A program made the translations under genes and the position numbers. Below the pieces are notes generated by a model. The model did no database searches and was not told where the DNA came from. It saw nothing but the letters and a program-made list of their open reading frames with translations. 43,515 nt of DNA from Lingula anatina. Its lineage: Eukaryota; Brachiopoda; Lingulata; Lingulida; Lingulidae. Below, one piece after another: positions 1 through 12,222 of the stretch (position 1 is its first letter; each line of letters begins with the position of its first letter). The stretch is taken from positions 966,001-1,009,515 of the forward strand of contig NW_019775547.1 of NCBI RefSeq assembly GCF_001039355.2, written 5' to 3'.

Positions 1-558
1 AAAAAAAAAAATAAAATAGTTGAAGAAAAAATTTATTAAAAAGGAAATTTTGCAACCATTACTTAACCAAGCAAATCAACTTTCCATTATATGAATGATA
101 ATAAATGTTAAAGAAAGTTCATTGGGCATCATCATTACATTTTCAAAGCAATAAACTTACAGTGTTATAGGTGTACCTAGTGTCCATGGAAGAGACACCT
201 ACTAACTGCAGAAAACCTGTGAAATCACTCCCAGCACCAACAGCGTTAATGCTGAAACAATTCATTTTGCAATAAACTTAGACAAGAAAAACAAACAGGC
301 TGGGAAATTAACATCCATTCTTTTTATTTGCCAGGAGCATTGAATGATTATTTTTTTAGTTTATTTTTTCCCTAGTGTATATTTCAAGTAAATTATGGTA
401 GCCCCTAATTTTTCAAACATTAAAAAATTTATAGCCATTTCTTTTTTTTTGGTTGGGGGGGGCATTGGCAAAAAAAAAAAAGGATAATACAGACTTGACA
501 ATTAATATGGAATATTTTACTTTGAAAGGTACACCTAGATAAAAATATGTTCTTTTTT

Positions 559-570
559 CAAAAAAAAAAA

Positions 571-607
<37 letters not shown>

Positions 608-626
608 TAATAATAATAATAAAAAC
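559..626. repeat. AAT/ATA microsatellite
   Basis: A run of A is followed by about seventeen AAT units with one AAAT interruption. It lies inside the Tc1-like element, just within its left end, so it expanded after insertion or came with the element. Confidence 0.9.
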
Positions 627-1387
627 TTTCATGTGAATCTCATGTGAATAGAGAAGTGTGTAGTCAGGTGTTTCGCTACTAATTAACTGACTACAATGGC
701 TGTAGCACTGCTGCATTGTGTAGTTTGCAGTGATGGGTAGTGCTCCTTTGGGCTGGTCAAAGCTTGGCATTGATGAAGAATAGTTCTGTCCAAAAAGTAT
801 CCATATGTCAGCAACATCTGCACAGAAGAATTAAAAAATTTGCATTCAACTTCAAACAGTTGGTTTTGCAGTACATAAAACGAGCTAAGCAGTGTTTTAC
901 AACATTGTTAATCTAGAATGGCATGAAAAAGACAGACATTGATTATTGTGTCACACAGAACAACCCCCACAGTTTTACGGAGTTATGCCCAAATTGATGT
1001 TCCTACCCAGAAGCCACACCCAATGAATCGAAACCTTACCACCAGTATACAGGATTCACTGTCCTAATGGATATACTGCTGCAACTACACAAAAACCACA
1101 CATTACGCACAAAATTCCAAATGTGCAAATTACTACCAGAATGCATTTTTTTCAAAGCGACACCAGACTGGTTTTAGCAGGTCAGAATACCAGATGACCT
1201 GTAAGAAAGCCACTGTAAACAGCAAAACATTGTTGTCTGTTTTTCTAATGAATTGAGGACCAAGACTGTTTCTGGGTAGAACACTGAAACCGCATTGTTT
1301 TCTTTATTGTGTCAGATTTCACCTGTACCATTAAAGTAGTCTTGAGTTTACACACATCCTGAAGAAGCCTACCACGGAGCATATGCC

Positions 1388-1930
1388 ATGTGGAGAGTGA
1401 CTAGGTTCATTGACAGCATCAGCATTTGGAGTGGATATCATATTGGTGCCAAAATATCAATGGTAGTCATCTATGAAAACCTGGACCACATCAAATACGG
1501 GAATAACCTGGGAACCACTCAACGACCATTTGATAGGGGGCACCTTAGGAACAAATTTAGGTTGCATGATGAAAATGCTTGTTCACACAGAACTGCACTT
1601 TTAATTGCAGATAACATACAGAACCAAAGGAATGAGCATGCAGCTACCTTGGCCATCAAGATCACCAGGTTTGAACCACATGCACAATGTGTGGGTACAC
1701 GTAGGCCTTAACTTCTCAAATCAATGGACTACTTGTCTTACAACAAAACTGAACCAAATTGGACAAGTTCTGACCGATGCCTGGAATGGTATTCCAGTTT
1801 AAAATCCAAAAAACTATCCAAAGGACTGCCATCTTGCTTAAGAGCCCTGCATGGTAGCAGCCAGATGAGGTTAGACGCACCATCTGTCAAAATTGATGAA
1901 AAAGATTTGGAAAAAAATATTCCATATTAA
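1388..1930 (+). pseudogene. Tc1/mariner transposase remnant (C-terminal half)
   Basis: Three overlapping frames carry consecutive pieces of a transposase. The first frame (1388-1711) ends in the region normally holding the second catalytic Asp and the HTA/HRA block. The second (1605-1802) carries WPSRSPGLN, the counterpart of the conserved WPxxSPDxNPIE stretch with the final catalytic acidic residue lost, and DAWNGIP. The third (1724-1930) covers the terminal part. Frame switching and lost catalytic residues mark it as dead. The N-terminal DNA-binding half upstream is not recognisable. Confidence 0.65.
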
Positions 1931-2592
1931 ATGTCAAGTCTGTTTTTTTTTTTTTTTTTTCAATTTTTGGGGCCAATATTAATACTCACAATGGCAATTT
2001 TGGCTGTGATCCTTTCCTGGGGAAAGAATTGACCCAGGTATCATAAAGAGAGGGCCTGTCTGATTTCACTTCTTCTGGGTTGGGGTTTGGTATCTGTGAT
2101 AGAGGTGTAGAATAATAATCCTACAGACATAGCTCATAATGATAGTCTTTGTTTTTATACAGTATAACAAAACAATTTGTTTATTCTCTTTCCTTTCTTT
2201 ACTTTTTAGAATTATTTGGCTATTTTCAATACAAAGAAAAAAATCAGCATGAAAACCATACCATATTGTACCTTTTTACTGGATTCATATATAATCTTGT
2301 GTAAAGAGGGTGTAGAAGAAGCTCGCATTGAGTAATTTCCTAGAATAAAACAAAATATCTATAATTTTTTTGTAACTTTGGCTGTAACTCATAATTTTAC
2401 CATTTAATTTGCTTATCAACTTATTTATTTTTTTTTCTAAATTTTGGAATGGTGAAATTGTATTGTAAAAATCTAGTTCATCTACCGGGTATGTAAACTG
2501 CACTTTAACAATTTTCTTTTTTTTTCCTAATTCTACATGCGGGTCCATGATAAAAATAATCAGTGTCTTCACCGTGAATCTACCACACTGAC

Positions 2593-5500
2593 CTTGTACT
2601 GCAATGTCAACATTCAAATATGCCACTGCTCGTTGATTGAGGTTCTTCACAAAGTTCTGAAATGGTACAAAGAAGTATGTAATAAAGGTGAAGTCAACTT
2701 CAATTAAAAGGCTGAAAAGTTCTGAATCTTTGAGAATTTGAGTTTGATTCAAGCAGACACAAGTTTGGGTGAAATGGTCTGAAAACAAGTTTCCACATTT
2801 ATTACTACCACTATTCCCTGGATGCAACCAAACCATAAACATACCTCCACCCACTCCCAGGATCCAATCAAACCATACTCCTCTGCTCCCCAACTACAAA
2901 ATATCAGTGTACGTCTGGGTCGCCATCCTGTAGCAAACAATTTTTTTCAATTAATCTGTGCTGCTTTGTTTTAAATATATTGATTCAGAAAAGGTATTCC
3001 ATTTACATTTCTAAAGGATATCAGTTGCCCTTCACAAAATATTATTGTTCTTATTCAAAATATGAGTAATGTGTTGAACTTACTCTAAAACTGGTTCCCA
3101 TGAATCAAAGCAATTTTTAATACAGACCCTCCACATTTGTTATTATAGTCTATTAGAATAATTAGCAAAACCCCTTACCTTGTTTGACCATCTGACCAAA
3201 AGCTCTTGACATCTCCATCATGGCTGCTGTTCCACTAGATGGATCAGCTGCTCCAAACACCCATGCATCCCTATGGTTACCAATCAAAACATACCTGTCT
3301 GGAAACCAAAAAAAAAATTTAATGAAGCAATATTTATAGTACTGATGTTCTTAAATTAATATGAAATATTTTGTATCTGACAAATAAATACATATTCACA
3401 ATAATTCCACACGCAAGTACATGGTTTTGCATCTGAAGACAGGGGGGAGTGATATTGCATCCAGAAAATGTATATTAGCTTAAATTATTAGTGGGTCTAA
3501 AGGTTAAAATTGGATGATACTGCTCTAAAGCAAGATTACTTACCTGGTTCAACACTGCCTTCAATAAACCCAAATACATTATAGGTGGTTCTGTACTCAT
3601 CATGTGTGGAAATGTTCATTTGAACCTTCCTGAAAAGAAAAGAAGGAAATTAAAAAGAAAAGAAAAAATTCAAAATTCAATAAAATATTAACATGTTTAT
3701 TTCCTGCAGAGATTTCCAAAATATGCATTTTAACTTGACCTAAGTCTTGGATCTGCAGAAAATCTTTATGCAAAACACAGAATACATTTTTTTTCAGTTG
3801 TTGTGGCCATAGTATAAATGTGCAGCACTTTGGTTCCAGCTACTGTGATACAGGCTCAATCTGGTGACAACTCATGATCAGTCCACAAACACTCCAATTT
3901 GAATTTTCTGAATTAGTTTTATTCTCAAGCACCCACTCCCATTGTGTTTGCAATGATTTAATATATACATGTACCTATAAAAATACTGGATAAATATAAT
4001 TTATTGGTCACAATAAAAAGATTTATGTGGGATGAGATTATCACCCCCCCCCCCCCATCTCTGCTGAAACTTAAAATAATATCTTAAACTTATAAATGAT
4101 TTACCATACATGATTATCATTCATATGATAATATTCAACTATATGCATTTTGAATTCGTACTTACTTTGTGTTTTATCAAAGTACAAATGTTAATAAAAT
4201 GACATTTTCAACTAACAACTATTTCTGTTGCAATTTTAAGAAATCACAGAATTTCTGACAGTAAACTAGCCTCAGAAACTCCTCGCAATTATTGCACACA
4301 TAAAATAGGAACAATATCTCTTACTAATTACCAAGTCTAATTGTACATTTTCAGGAATCTATTTTAATTTTGTGATTTTTCCAAGAACAATCACTACTGA
4401 TGCTTGCAAAAAATATACAAGTTAAATATAAAAGAAGAGAAAAAGACTATATACCAGCTAGTATTGTTGAACCCAGGTCCAAGTCTATATGTAATTGATA
4501 GTTTCCCTTGCCACTCTGGTGGAGCAACATCTCCAGTCATGTTCCTTAATAAAGCAAAGATGGCAATAAACATATCTGGGTCAGACTTATTATATGTTCT
4601 GTTATGCTATAATTATACATGAATCAAGAAATAGGAAAAGGTAAAGGTCAAAGTTCATATATAATCAGGCAAAAAAAAAATGGAAATTTAAATATAAATA
4701 AGACGGCATTGCACTAGACAATTAATTATGGTGCTTTCAACTCAATACTAAGAATGACATTTGCAAAGAAAAATCATGCTCTGATTTCATGATTACACTT
4801 GTGTGAGTGTACACTTATAGCATTTCCAGAAATTTATTGCTCAAACATTTTGTCTTTAAGGCCTGGGGCAACAAATCTTTTTCTGATATATACAGATACT
4901 GTTATATACTAGAACAAATTAACAGAACGAAAATCCCTACAGGGTACATGAAATAAGTGTGGTAATAATAAAGTAGCATGATGAGAAAACCGCTCAACTT
5001 TACAAAGTTCAGCATACTTAACACTACCAGTCATCCTTAATTGTTCACTAAAATTGACATATAAACAGTTTTAATTCCTTTATTTTTCACACTGAAGAAC
5101 TTTTAGGACATTTGTGAACATATAACATTATATATGTTATCCTCTCATTTTTCTTTGCTCATTCTTTAATTTTCAATTTATTCATTACATCTTAAAGTGA
5201 CATTGTTAAAAATGTCTTAAATTATTCATCAAAGACAAACTCTGCATAAATTACCCAAGAAACTGAATGGCATCATTATATCCAATAGGGTGAGATGATA
5301 TGGTTGGCAGTGGCCATTCAGATCTGTCAGATATGTCTCGGTATGAACTTTCTGAAAAAGAAAAACATGAAATGGTCATCAATATATCACACTGTGGAAG
5401 AGGTAAATAATTCATATCCCACCTATAAATAAATACAATCTGACTACCCGTTTAAATCTCCCCAAGAGATCCATTTCAGAGAAATCATTAAATTCCATTT

Positions 5501-8500
5501 GCAAATATTTTTTACGTGATTAATATCATTGACTTTGAATCTGAACATCTAGTTTGAAAAAGCAATTCATTTTCAAAACTGGGGCAGTATTAATCCATCT
5601 GATTAAAACTATTGCGGAAATATTGTCTTATCTACCAGTCTTGGTCTTCACAAGGATGGAATGAGACTGAAGACTCAAAAAAGGAGCTCACCCCACCCCT
5701 TTTCCTTGAATTTCTTACATTTTTAATCCAGAATTTTCTAAACCCTCCTTTCCATCACATATTAAAAAGGATGAAATCTGTTAAAAGGAGAAGCCACTTC
5801 CCAATTTTGACTATTCAAATTTTAAAAAAAACTGGGATATGAAAAGATTGACCCATCCTTACCCAAAGATGGATACCCGACTGTGCTGGGATCTCCCTCT
5901 CCATTGTATACAGTGCCTCTCTGAACACCTGTCCCTGGAAGCCACCAAGAATCTGGGTAGACTGAGGTCTCTCCGTCAATGGCATAGTCTGCAGGGTCCG
6001 AGTAGATGAGGATACCTTTAGCACCAAAGTTTTCTGCATTTGATACCTTACCAAGAGGAGTGGAAAGAAAGACTGCTACAGAACTGAAGATCAAGAATTC
6101 TAATCAAAGAAGTCCTCTAAATGCATGTTTTTTAAAATTTTAAGGGATAACAACTCTTCATATGAGATTCATAGTTTACAATAAATATATTGTAAACTCC
6201 TCATAGAAATATAATATATCCTATTTTATCACAAAAACGACAGTTGTATCAGTTATTCTGAAATCTGTGCTTGTCATCAGACCACGTGACCTCCATATAG
6301 ATGGCTGTACTCTGTAATAATTATCTCTTTTAAAAAACTTTTTAGAAAAAAAGACAGGGACTAACTTTGAATCTAGAAATGGACTCATTAACCATTGGTA
6401 AGTATGGGAAAATAGTCATTTACCCAGGAAAATTCATTTTTTGGACAAATTGAACAGCTGTTATCCTTTTTACATATACAGGTTATTTTTTTGGCCAACT
6501 TAAAATCTTTTCTTCAAAGCTAGACTTCAGGTAAATCTAGATGGAAAGCAAGACATTTGGATGTGACCACCCCTCTGTGATGATCACTCCCCTGAGGTCT
6601 GATTTATCTGTAAAAATAATAACAATAAAGTTAAAATGCTGGCTGATTTATTGCCCCTTTCTTCATTTTTTACAATGTAGCTTAATCCATGCAAAGTGTT
6701 TGGTTTCAGATATTGATATCTTCAGAGGGAGAAAAAGCTGCATATATTTCCATCTGATATTCAAACAAGACAGGCAAACAAAGACGCCAGTCATAATACC
6801 AAAAGTTACTGCAGATGCAAGCTGCATATGTGTTACATATCTAAAACATCAGGAATTGCAGAAACACTTTTTCTTTCATTTTTTCTATGTGCAACCTCAC
6901 GTTTTCCACTGCTAAAGAAGTTTTTTTTTTCTTTTGGAAATCTTAGGCCCATTATACATTATAATGAGTCCAATTGGGAATGACTGAGATTTTAATACTG
7001 CCAGGGATCCTTAAAGCTTCCCCTGGATCTGCCTGTGAACTAATGGTTAACTGTTCCAGGGGTTATTATGAACGTGTGCCAGCATAGAATGTGCCATAAA
7101 CAGTTATTAGCAGCAGGTGGATGTAGCACAGAATTCACAGCTGACAGACGTTTTGGCTCCTTTAGAAGGTCACAATCCTCATCTGCATTTATTTCCAGAA
7201 CCTCTGTCCCTATTACATGGATTTGGATTTAGAATTTTTTTAAAAAGAGCAAGAGGGTTTCTGACATTGCATGGTGGCGCAGAAGGCCTGAGAGAAATTG
7301 TGTAGAAATATGCATTAGATGTTATTATATAGGAAATAATCAACACTGTCAAAAAAACAGTTCAAACATATCTGCTGCTTTTAATACCTGTCTGCATATA
7401 AATTCAGGGATCTGGATTAACATAATCAGCTTCTACTATACAGAGTACCCTCAATCAATACTTTTAGACAAAATTACACTTAAATTTTAACTGAAGTGAA
7501 GTTTTCAGCATATGAAGCAAAATATCCACTTACTTTGTCACCTCTAAATATTTTCCCATATCTTGCAATGACAATGGTGTTGTTAAAGTTCATTGACTTG
7601 TTTTCTTTGAGCCAAATAAAATCTTCCACTCTTCCATAGTTGACATAAATCAACTTTTCCTGAAAAATGAAACAAACATACCCAGATTAATTTGATTGCC
7701 ATTGGTGTCAAATGGATTTCAGAATTTTTTTTTTTACTTTGTAATTTTTCATCTCATGATTGTCTGAGGGGATTTCTAAATGTTCAAAATCATTTTACTG
7801 AATGTTTTCATATTAATTTCACAACTTTAATAGCTCTCAAACATTTTTTTCTGAAATCAGTATTAATCTTATTATTGTTATTAATTTGATTATAATAATA
7901 ATAATTATTATTATTATTATTGTACTTATACATAATCAGAATCTGGCCTTTCACAAAACCTTTTTGTAAATTCAATTACACTGTTGTTGTTATGTTTTGT
8001 CTATTAAAATATAATGAGAAATGAGGTACTAACAATGTTTTAACATTCAGCATATCATATTTCTCTCAAACTTACACTGGTAACACTTCCAGGCTTGGAG
8101 TAAGCATGGAATGGCGGAACAACATCTGACTGGTTCTGCTCAGGTCGTAGTATCTTTTCCATTTTTTGTGTCCTGTGCAATGTCTGTCCATTACTGTCCA
8201 AGAGATAGACCAGATTAGGGTTTTCCTTATCCGGGTAAGACAGCAGCACCCTGTATGGAACTATAGACACACGTGAGAAACTCTGCTGTTTCCAGAATTC
8301 TGACAAATTCTGAGCTGTGCTAAGATCTGCAGCAGTGCCTGCTAAATGGGGATGAGCAGTCAGGTCTCTGGCAAAATGAAACAAGAATTAAATTATCATA
8401 AGCCCAGTCAAACAAAAAATGTTGACAAATGATTCAAGAAAAAATATCTAAAATTGGAAAAAAGTTGCTGCAGAAAGCAAATAAAACCTTTTGAAAGCTG

Positions 8501-9172
8501 TTAAAAAATCACCACAATAAATCTAAAACTAAATACACAGATAAAGCTGACAAGCAAACAGACTTGTACTTCCATTTAAGCTGTTACATATAAAAAGATA
8601 AGAAATCCTTGACACATAAATGTGAATACAAAAACATAAACATGTTCGTTCAATTCAACTGTAGTCATACCAATTTATATGACTGTTTACAGTAAGCGAG
8701 TATGAAGAAAAGAAACTTCCCAGCATTCATTTACCTTGGTAAAGAGGTGGCTAATTTTAATTTATTAATATTGAAATATAGAAAAATTTTCATGCATATA
8801 TATGATACTTTACAGCACCTATGGATATTTGTAGATAAGTCATCACAGATGACTTTAGCAAGTATGAAACAATAAAAATAACAATGCTGTGATATATTTT
8901 GATCAGATTACATTTTAATTAAACTCTTGCATGTAACATTTTGCATCTTTCACAGTTCTAAAATTTACTGTTACATACCGGAGATAACTTTCAATATTTT
9001 CTGCCTTCATTTCTTGTATCAACTTTTCCGATATGCTTTCATCTTCAGCCCCTTGCTGATAGCTTTGGGTTTTGGGAACTGCAAAATGCCCAATAATAAT
9101 CCCTATTGCAAGCACCAATACAACAGCAACCATTACAACGACAACCAGAATACCTCGCCGTTTCCCCTGCAT
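2593..9172 (-). CDS. NAALAD2-like: Glutamate carboxypeptidase II / NAALADase-like M28 metallopeptidase, N-terminal 445 residues (3' end off window)
   Basis: Family role: type II membrane zinc peptidase that removes C-terminal glutamate from N-acetyl-aspartyl-glutamate or folyl-polyglutamate outside the cell. Exons, in transcript order: 8979-9172, 8076-8367, 7534-7659, 5863-6046, 5255-5351, 4455-4544, 3544-3629, 3179-3298, 2845-2927, 2593-2656. All junctions are GT-AG and stay in frame. The start at 9172 gives a short basic cytosolic tip (MQGKRR), then one membrane segment (about residues 8-31). Exon 2 carries the HPHLAGT region and [11 protein letters not shown]. The [12 protein letters not shown] stretch keeps the arginine matching human R210, and a protease-associated insert follows. 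Exon 8 has [13 protein letters not shown] (zinc His and bridging Asp), exon 9 has GAEEYG (catalytic and zinc Glu pair), exon 10 has LNVD (zinc Asp). The last zinc His and the dimerisation domain are missing because the window ends. FOLH1, NAALAD2 and NAALADL1 orthology cannot be separated here. Intact as far as seen. Confidence 0.9.
6140..6471 (-). mobile_element. MITE of the TTAA-flanked ~350-bp family, copy 1 (inverted)
   Basis: The right end in element orientation reads TTAAGGGATAACAACT at 6140. The other end, near 6471, is more diverged. The interior aligns along its whole length, in reverse complement, with the copies at 9585-9946 and 34511-34857. Shared blocks include CCAAAAAATGAATTTTCCTG, the ATTCAAAGTTAG segment, the run of T followed by CTAAAAAG, and GTTTACA near the end. 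There is no coding capacity. It lies in the NAALADase-like intron 3, ending 93 bases upstream (in transcript direction) of exon 4. Confidence 0.8.
7890..7921. repeat. AT-rich ATA/ATT microsatellite
   Basis: About ten three-base units, changing phase once from ATA to ATT, in the intron between exons 2 and 3 of the NAALADase-like gene. Confidence 0.85.
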
Positions 9173-9584
9173 GTTTACAACGCTTCTTAGTAGAGAACCA
9201 ATATACTAAATTCACGACCAGCCAAGTGAAGTACAGGAGTGTGAATGATAAGCAAAACCTAAACACTGCTGAAGGTCACAAGGACTGGTTTGATATTTAT
9301 GACTTCCACAGAAGTGCCTTTCTTCAACCTTTAGCCTTAGCTAGATAAATATCTACATCCAGAAGCCAGTGTGACACTCCAAAGAGAGATTTGTATTAGT
9401 AAGAGATAAGTAACACTTCCATTTATGATACTATAGAAATAGAGAGACATTTTAATTACATGAAAACTTTTGTGCCAAGGGGAGTCACTGGGATACTCGA
9501 CATGAGGAAAGTAAAGATAATTATGCAATAAGGCTAAAAGATTATAATAATAATGAAAATTAACTGAAAACAAAGATGTAATTA

Positions 9585-9946
9585 TTAAAGGGATAATAAC
9601 TGTTCATTTTGGCCAAAAAATTAATTTTCCTGGAGTAAACAACATGCAATTCTTCCATTCTTACCAATGGTTAATGAATCCATTTCTACATTCAAAGTTA
9701 GGCCCTGGTTTTTTTCTAAAAAGTTTTTTTTTTTTTTTGTAATAATCTTTTAATAATCTCTTAAGAGATTATTACAGAATATAGCCATTTATGGAGGTCG
9801 TAGTCCGATGACAAGCTCAGATATTAGAATAATAGCTATAACTGCCGTTTTTGTGGTAAAACAGAACATATTATATTTATATGAGTTGTTTACAATGTTT
9901 TTATTGTGAAATATAGATCTCATACGAAGAGTTATTATCCCTTTAA
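9585..9946 (+). mobile_element. MITE of the TTAA-flanked ~350-bp family, copy 2
   Basis: The ends are perfect 16-base inverted repeats, TTAAAGGGATAATAAC at 9585 and its reverse complement ending at 9946. If TTAA is the target duplication, the mobile core starts AGGGATAA. A perfect 24-base palindrome lies inside at 9751-9774. No coding capacity. TTAA targets are typical of piggyBac-type transposases, which makes a piggyBac-mobilised MITE the best guess, but no transposase is visible. The copy sits 413 bases upstream of the NAALADase-like start codon and may lie in its promoter or 5' UTR. Confidence 0.85.
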
Positions 9947-10941
9947 AGGTGGGTATTTGTAAATGAGCATCTAATGATTGCATACTTTCTAGGACACCAG
10001 TCCAAAACTTCTGCCAGTTAAAGAAATGTTTGTGATCAGGGTCCAGAAATTTAGCCATCAATTAAGGGTGTTAATTCATGGACAATACATTAACAAAAAT
10101 ACAATTCCAACCATGGACTGAGTGACACAATTCATTGCCTGATTACATATAGCACGGAACCATTTTCCCAGACCATAAATCATTCTAATCACATATATAT
10201 ATACATGCAAAACCTTCTCACTGAATATAGTTTGCATCTGTGGACAGATGTCATTGCTGGCTCTGCAATCTACACCGTATAATTAAAATGCCAAATAAAA
10301 CTTTATTAACCTATATATGGTTTATTGGGAAATTGCATGTATTTTTGGGCACCACTCTCTGAAACAGATTCGCTGCTCTGAAACTGCCTTTGGCTGTCAA
10401 AAGACAATCAAGCCCAATTTCCATCACTTAATTTATGTTGAAATAATTGAGCTAGTGTGACTTTCAGGAAAGAAAAATTCAGTCCAGCACAAAATCCCCC
10501 AAACAATTAGTGAAGTGAAACATTTTAAAATAATGTTGTTCTTGCTGCTGTCTCTTGTCTATCCCACACTGCATGGCCTCAGTCAGGGTTTCATACAGGG
10601 ATATACAATCGAGTTAATTAACCTTAATTTGTTAATGGATCTAAAATAAAAAACACAAAATGAGTGAAGAATACCACACTAGTGTACCATGATGGATGCA
10701 GTTTTAAAAAATGATAAAAATTGGTTTGAGAATTTTCAAACAAATAATGAAATTAAATAAAATCCTGGGTATGACTTTAAACTGCATCCTCTGGGCAACA
10801 CCGGCAAGTAGGTGGGAGATGTGAGGTGTCCTCCTTTGTGCCTAATGATGTGAGGTGTTCTCCTTAATTTATGCCTTCAGAACCTCCGCGTACCCCTTGG
10901 GCAAGGGGTAGGCCTACTACCCTTTAGCCCCCCATCCTGAG

Positions 10942-11307
10942 TTACTGGCCCCTCCCTGGGTTACGAGCTGCCACAACCTGGGTGGCAGTAGACGCTGGCA
11001 GCAGCCTGCAGCATACCTCAGCTCTGGTGCTAGCATCACGTGGCTTGGCGGAGGATCTTTGCATAGAAGACAACGGCAAGGCATAATGCCCCGTTGGGGG
11101 AACGGCGTTGTCTCTACCATGAATGTCAGAGTTGGAGATCGGCAGGGCAGCCTCACTGTAAAAAACGCCACACAGTATTATGACAAGTAGTACTCGAATC
11201 CGTTGATCAAGATGGAGAGGAAGACTGCGCGTCAGACTGGCCCCACCCTTAGCACGAAAGTTCATCACCCAAACCCAATATAGAGGTGCAATTGATGTCA
11301 CAAGCAT
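10942..11307 (-). CDS. Hypothetical open frame with a hydrophobic N-terminal segment (doubtful)
   Basis: This 121-codon open frame lies in the one clearly GC-richer block of the intergenic region. Starting from the second methionine (MNFRAKGG, about 11265), a hydrophobic run (RVLLVIILCGVFYSEAAL) resembles a signal peptide, followed by a Ser/Pro/Arg-rich stretch. No domain is recognised and there is no splice evidence tying it to a neighbour. The sequence around the putative start is shared with a second site at 12197-12356, so the stretch may be repeat-derived. It could be a small secreted-protein exon, a piece of a mobile element, or chance. Confidence 0.15.
   Translation of the reverse strand: MLVTSIAPLYWVWVMNFRAKGGASLTRSLPLHLDQRIRVLLVIILCGVFYSEAALPISNSDIHGRDNAVPPTGHYALPLSSMQRSSAKPRDASTRAEVCCRLLPASTATQVVAARNPGRGQ
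11250..11290 (-). repeat. Short dispersed repeat, uninterrupted ('empty site') copy
   Basis: These 41 contiguous bases match, on the opposite strand, two blocks at 12197-12221 (25 bases identical) and 12338-12353 (16 bases identical). The hairpin element separates the two blocks at the second site. This copy therefore looks like the state before insertion. Confidence 0.7.
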
Positions 11308-12222
11308 CTTATTAAAAATATTTACTCCACATATTGCTAACTGTGTTTGATTATTTTAGGGTCCCACATGAAGAAGCTTGTATAAAAGTTTCACTCTCCT
11401 GGAACCATGAATAATTAAAAATAATTCATCGTTTAACCCCAAAAAGGAACATACGTTACTGTCACAAATACAAAACGTCCAACTGTGAAACGTTCTACTC
11501 ACTTTGAAAATTCAGTCATCACTGGTTTTGTTCATTGATTTATCTCCTACAAGCATAACGTTGCTAAAAATTATAATCTTCTGTATATAGCAGTTAATTG
11601 TTTTTGAGCGACTTAAGTTTGCTTGTCACAGAATATTAATAAAATGGGGAAAATACACCCTACCGACAGTAAAATAAGCATTAAATAAAAAAATTTTCCC
11701 TTCATGATTCAAATATTATTATGTCAAACTATCATGGAACCACAATATATTGTTCGGTCAGCAAAAGAAAACATTGTATCTCTTGCGCACAAGTACTTGA
11801 ACAAAATGAAACATTTTGACAATTTTTCTAGGGAACATACCTTACCCTAGTATAAGCCATGACGCAAAGCCCCTTGAGATACAGTTAAAATATTAATTTT
11901 ATAAAAACGTCCTTACGTCATGTCTAATTTACCATGATTGAACCACTAAAAAATACATCGGAACGCGGCATAAAAATGAAAATTAAATGGCAAGGAACAT
12001 ACGTCACGGTACGTTTTTGGAACATACGTTACCATATAGGGCTCTTTGCGTAATTTTAAAGACATGGTAAAAATTAAAAATTGAATTTCAATTGAGACAG
12101 TCGTGGATTTTTGTTCTATACACATATATGTTTTGAAATATTGAACACAATTTTGAATTCGTTCATTTTTATTTTTTGCCACTTCAGCATGTGAAATGCA
12201 CCTCTATATTGGGTTTGGGTGT

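Larger units (their letters stand above)
489..1943 (+). mobile_element. Degenerate Tc1/mariner-type DNA transposon with both ends
   Basis: The outer ends are inverted repeats: 489-519 begins ACAGACTTGACAATTAATAT, and 1913-1943 matches it in reverse complement at about 30 of 31 positions. A TA dinucleotide, the usual Tc1/mariner target, precedes the left end at 488-489; the right-hand TA is not preserved. Inside, on the plus strand at about 1380-1930, broken frames resemble the C-terminal half of a Tc1 transposase: a degraded Asp-Asn/Glu-Asn block with a nearby His-Arg, then LPWPSRSPGLN near 1640, then a DAWNGIP motif near 1780. At least two frameshifts separate these blocks and no long frame survives, so the copy is inactive. 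The element, about 1.45 kb, sits in an intron or flank of the NAALADase-like gene. Confidence 0.75.
1..2592. other. Intronic or downstream DNA of the NAALADase-like gene
   Basis: Exon 10 ends at 2593 with a good donor (GTCAGT on the minus strand), so the transcript continues leftwards. I searched both strands for the missing C-terminal half (the HSVYETY-type region, the last zinc His, the dimer domain) and found nothing convincing. Most of the stretch is a dead Tc1/mariner element with an ATA microsatellite inside it. The remainder is AT-rich without recognisable content. Confidence 0.6.

Noticed and set aside
2285-2893. 202-codon minus-strand open frame
   Set aside because: Only 2593-2656 within it is coding by homology and splice sites. 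The remainder is intron read-through, and the true exon 9 (2845-2927) is in another frame.
6034-6036. CAG acceptor directly before AAAACTTTGG for peptidase exon 4
   Set aside because: Using it breaks the frame and loses a VSNAE block that aligns with the family. The acceptor at 6047-6048 keeps frame and homology.
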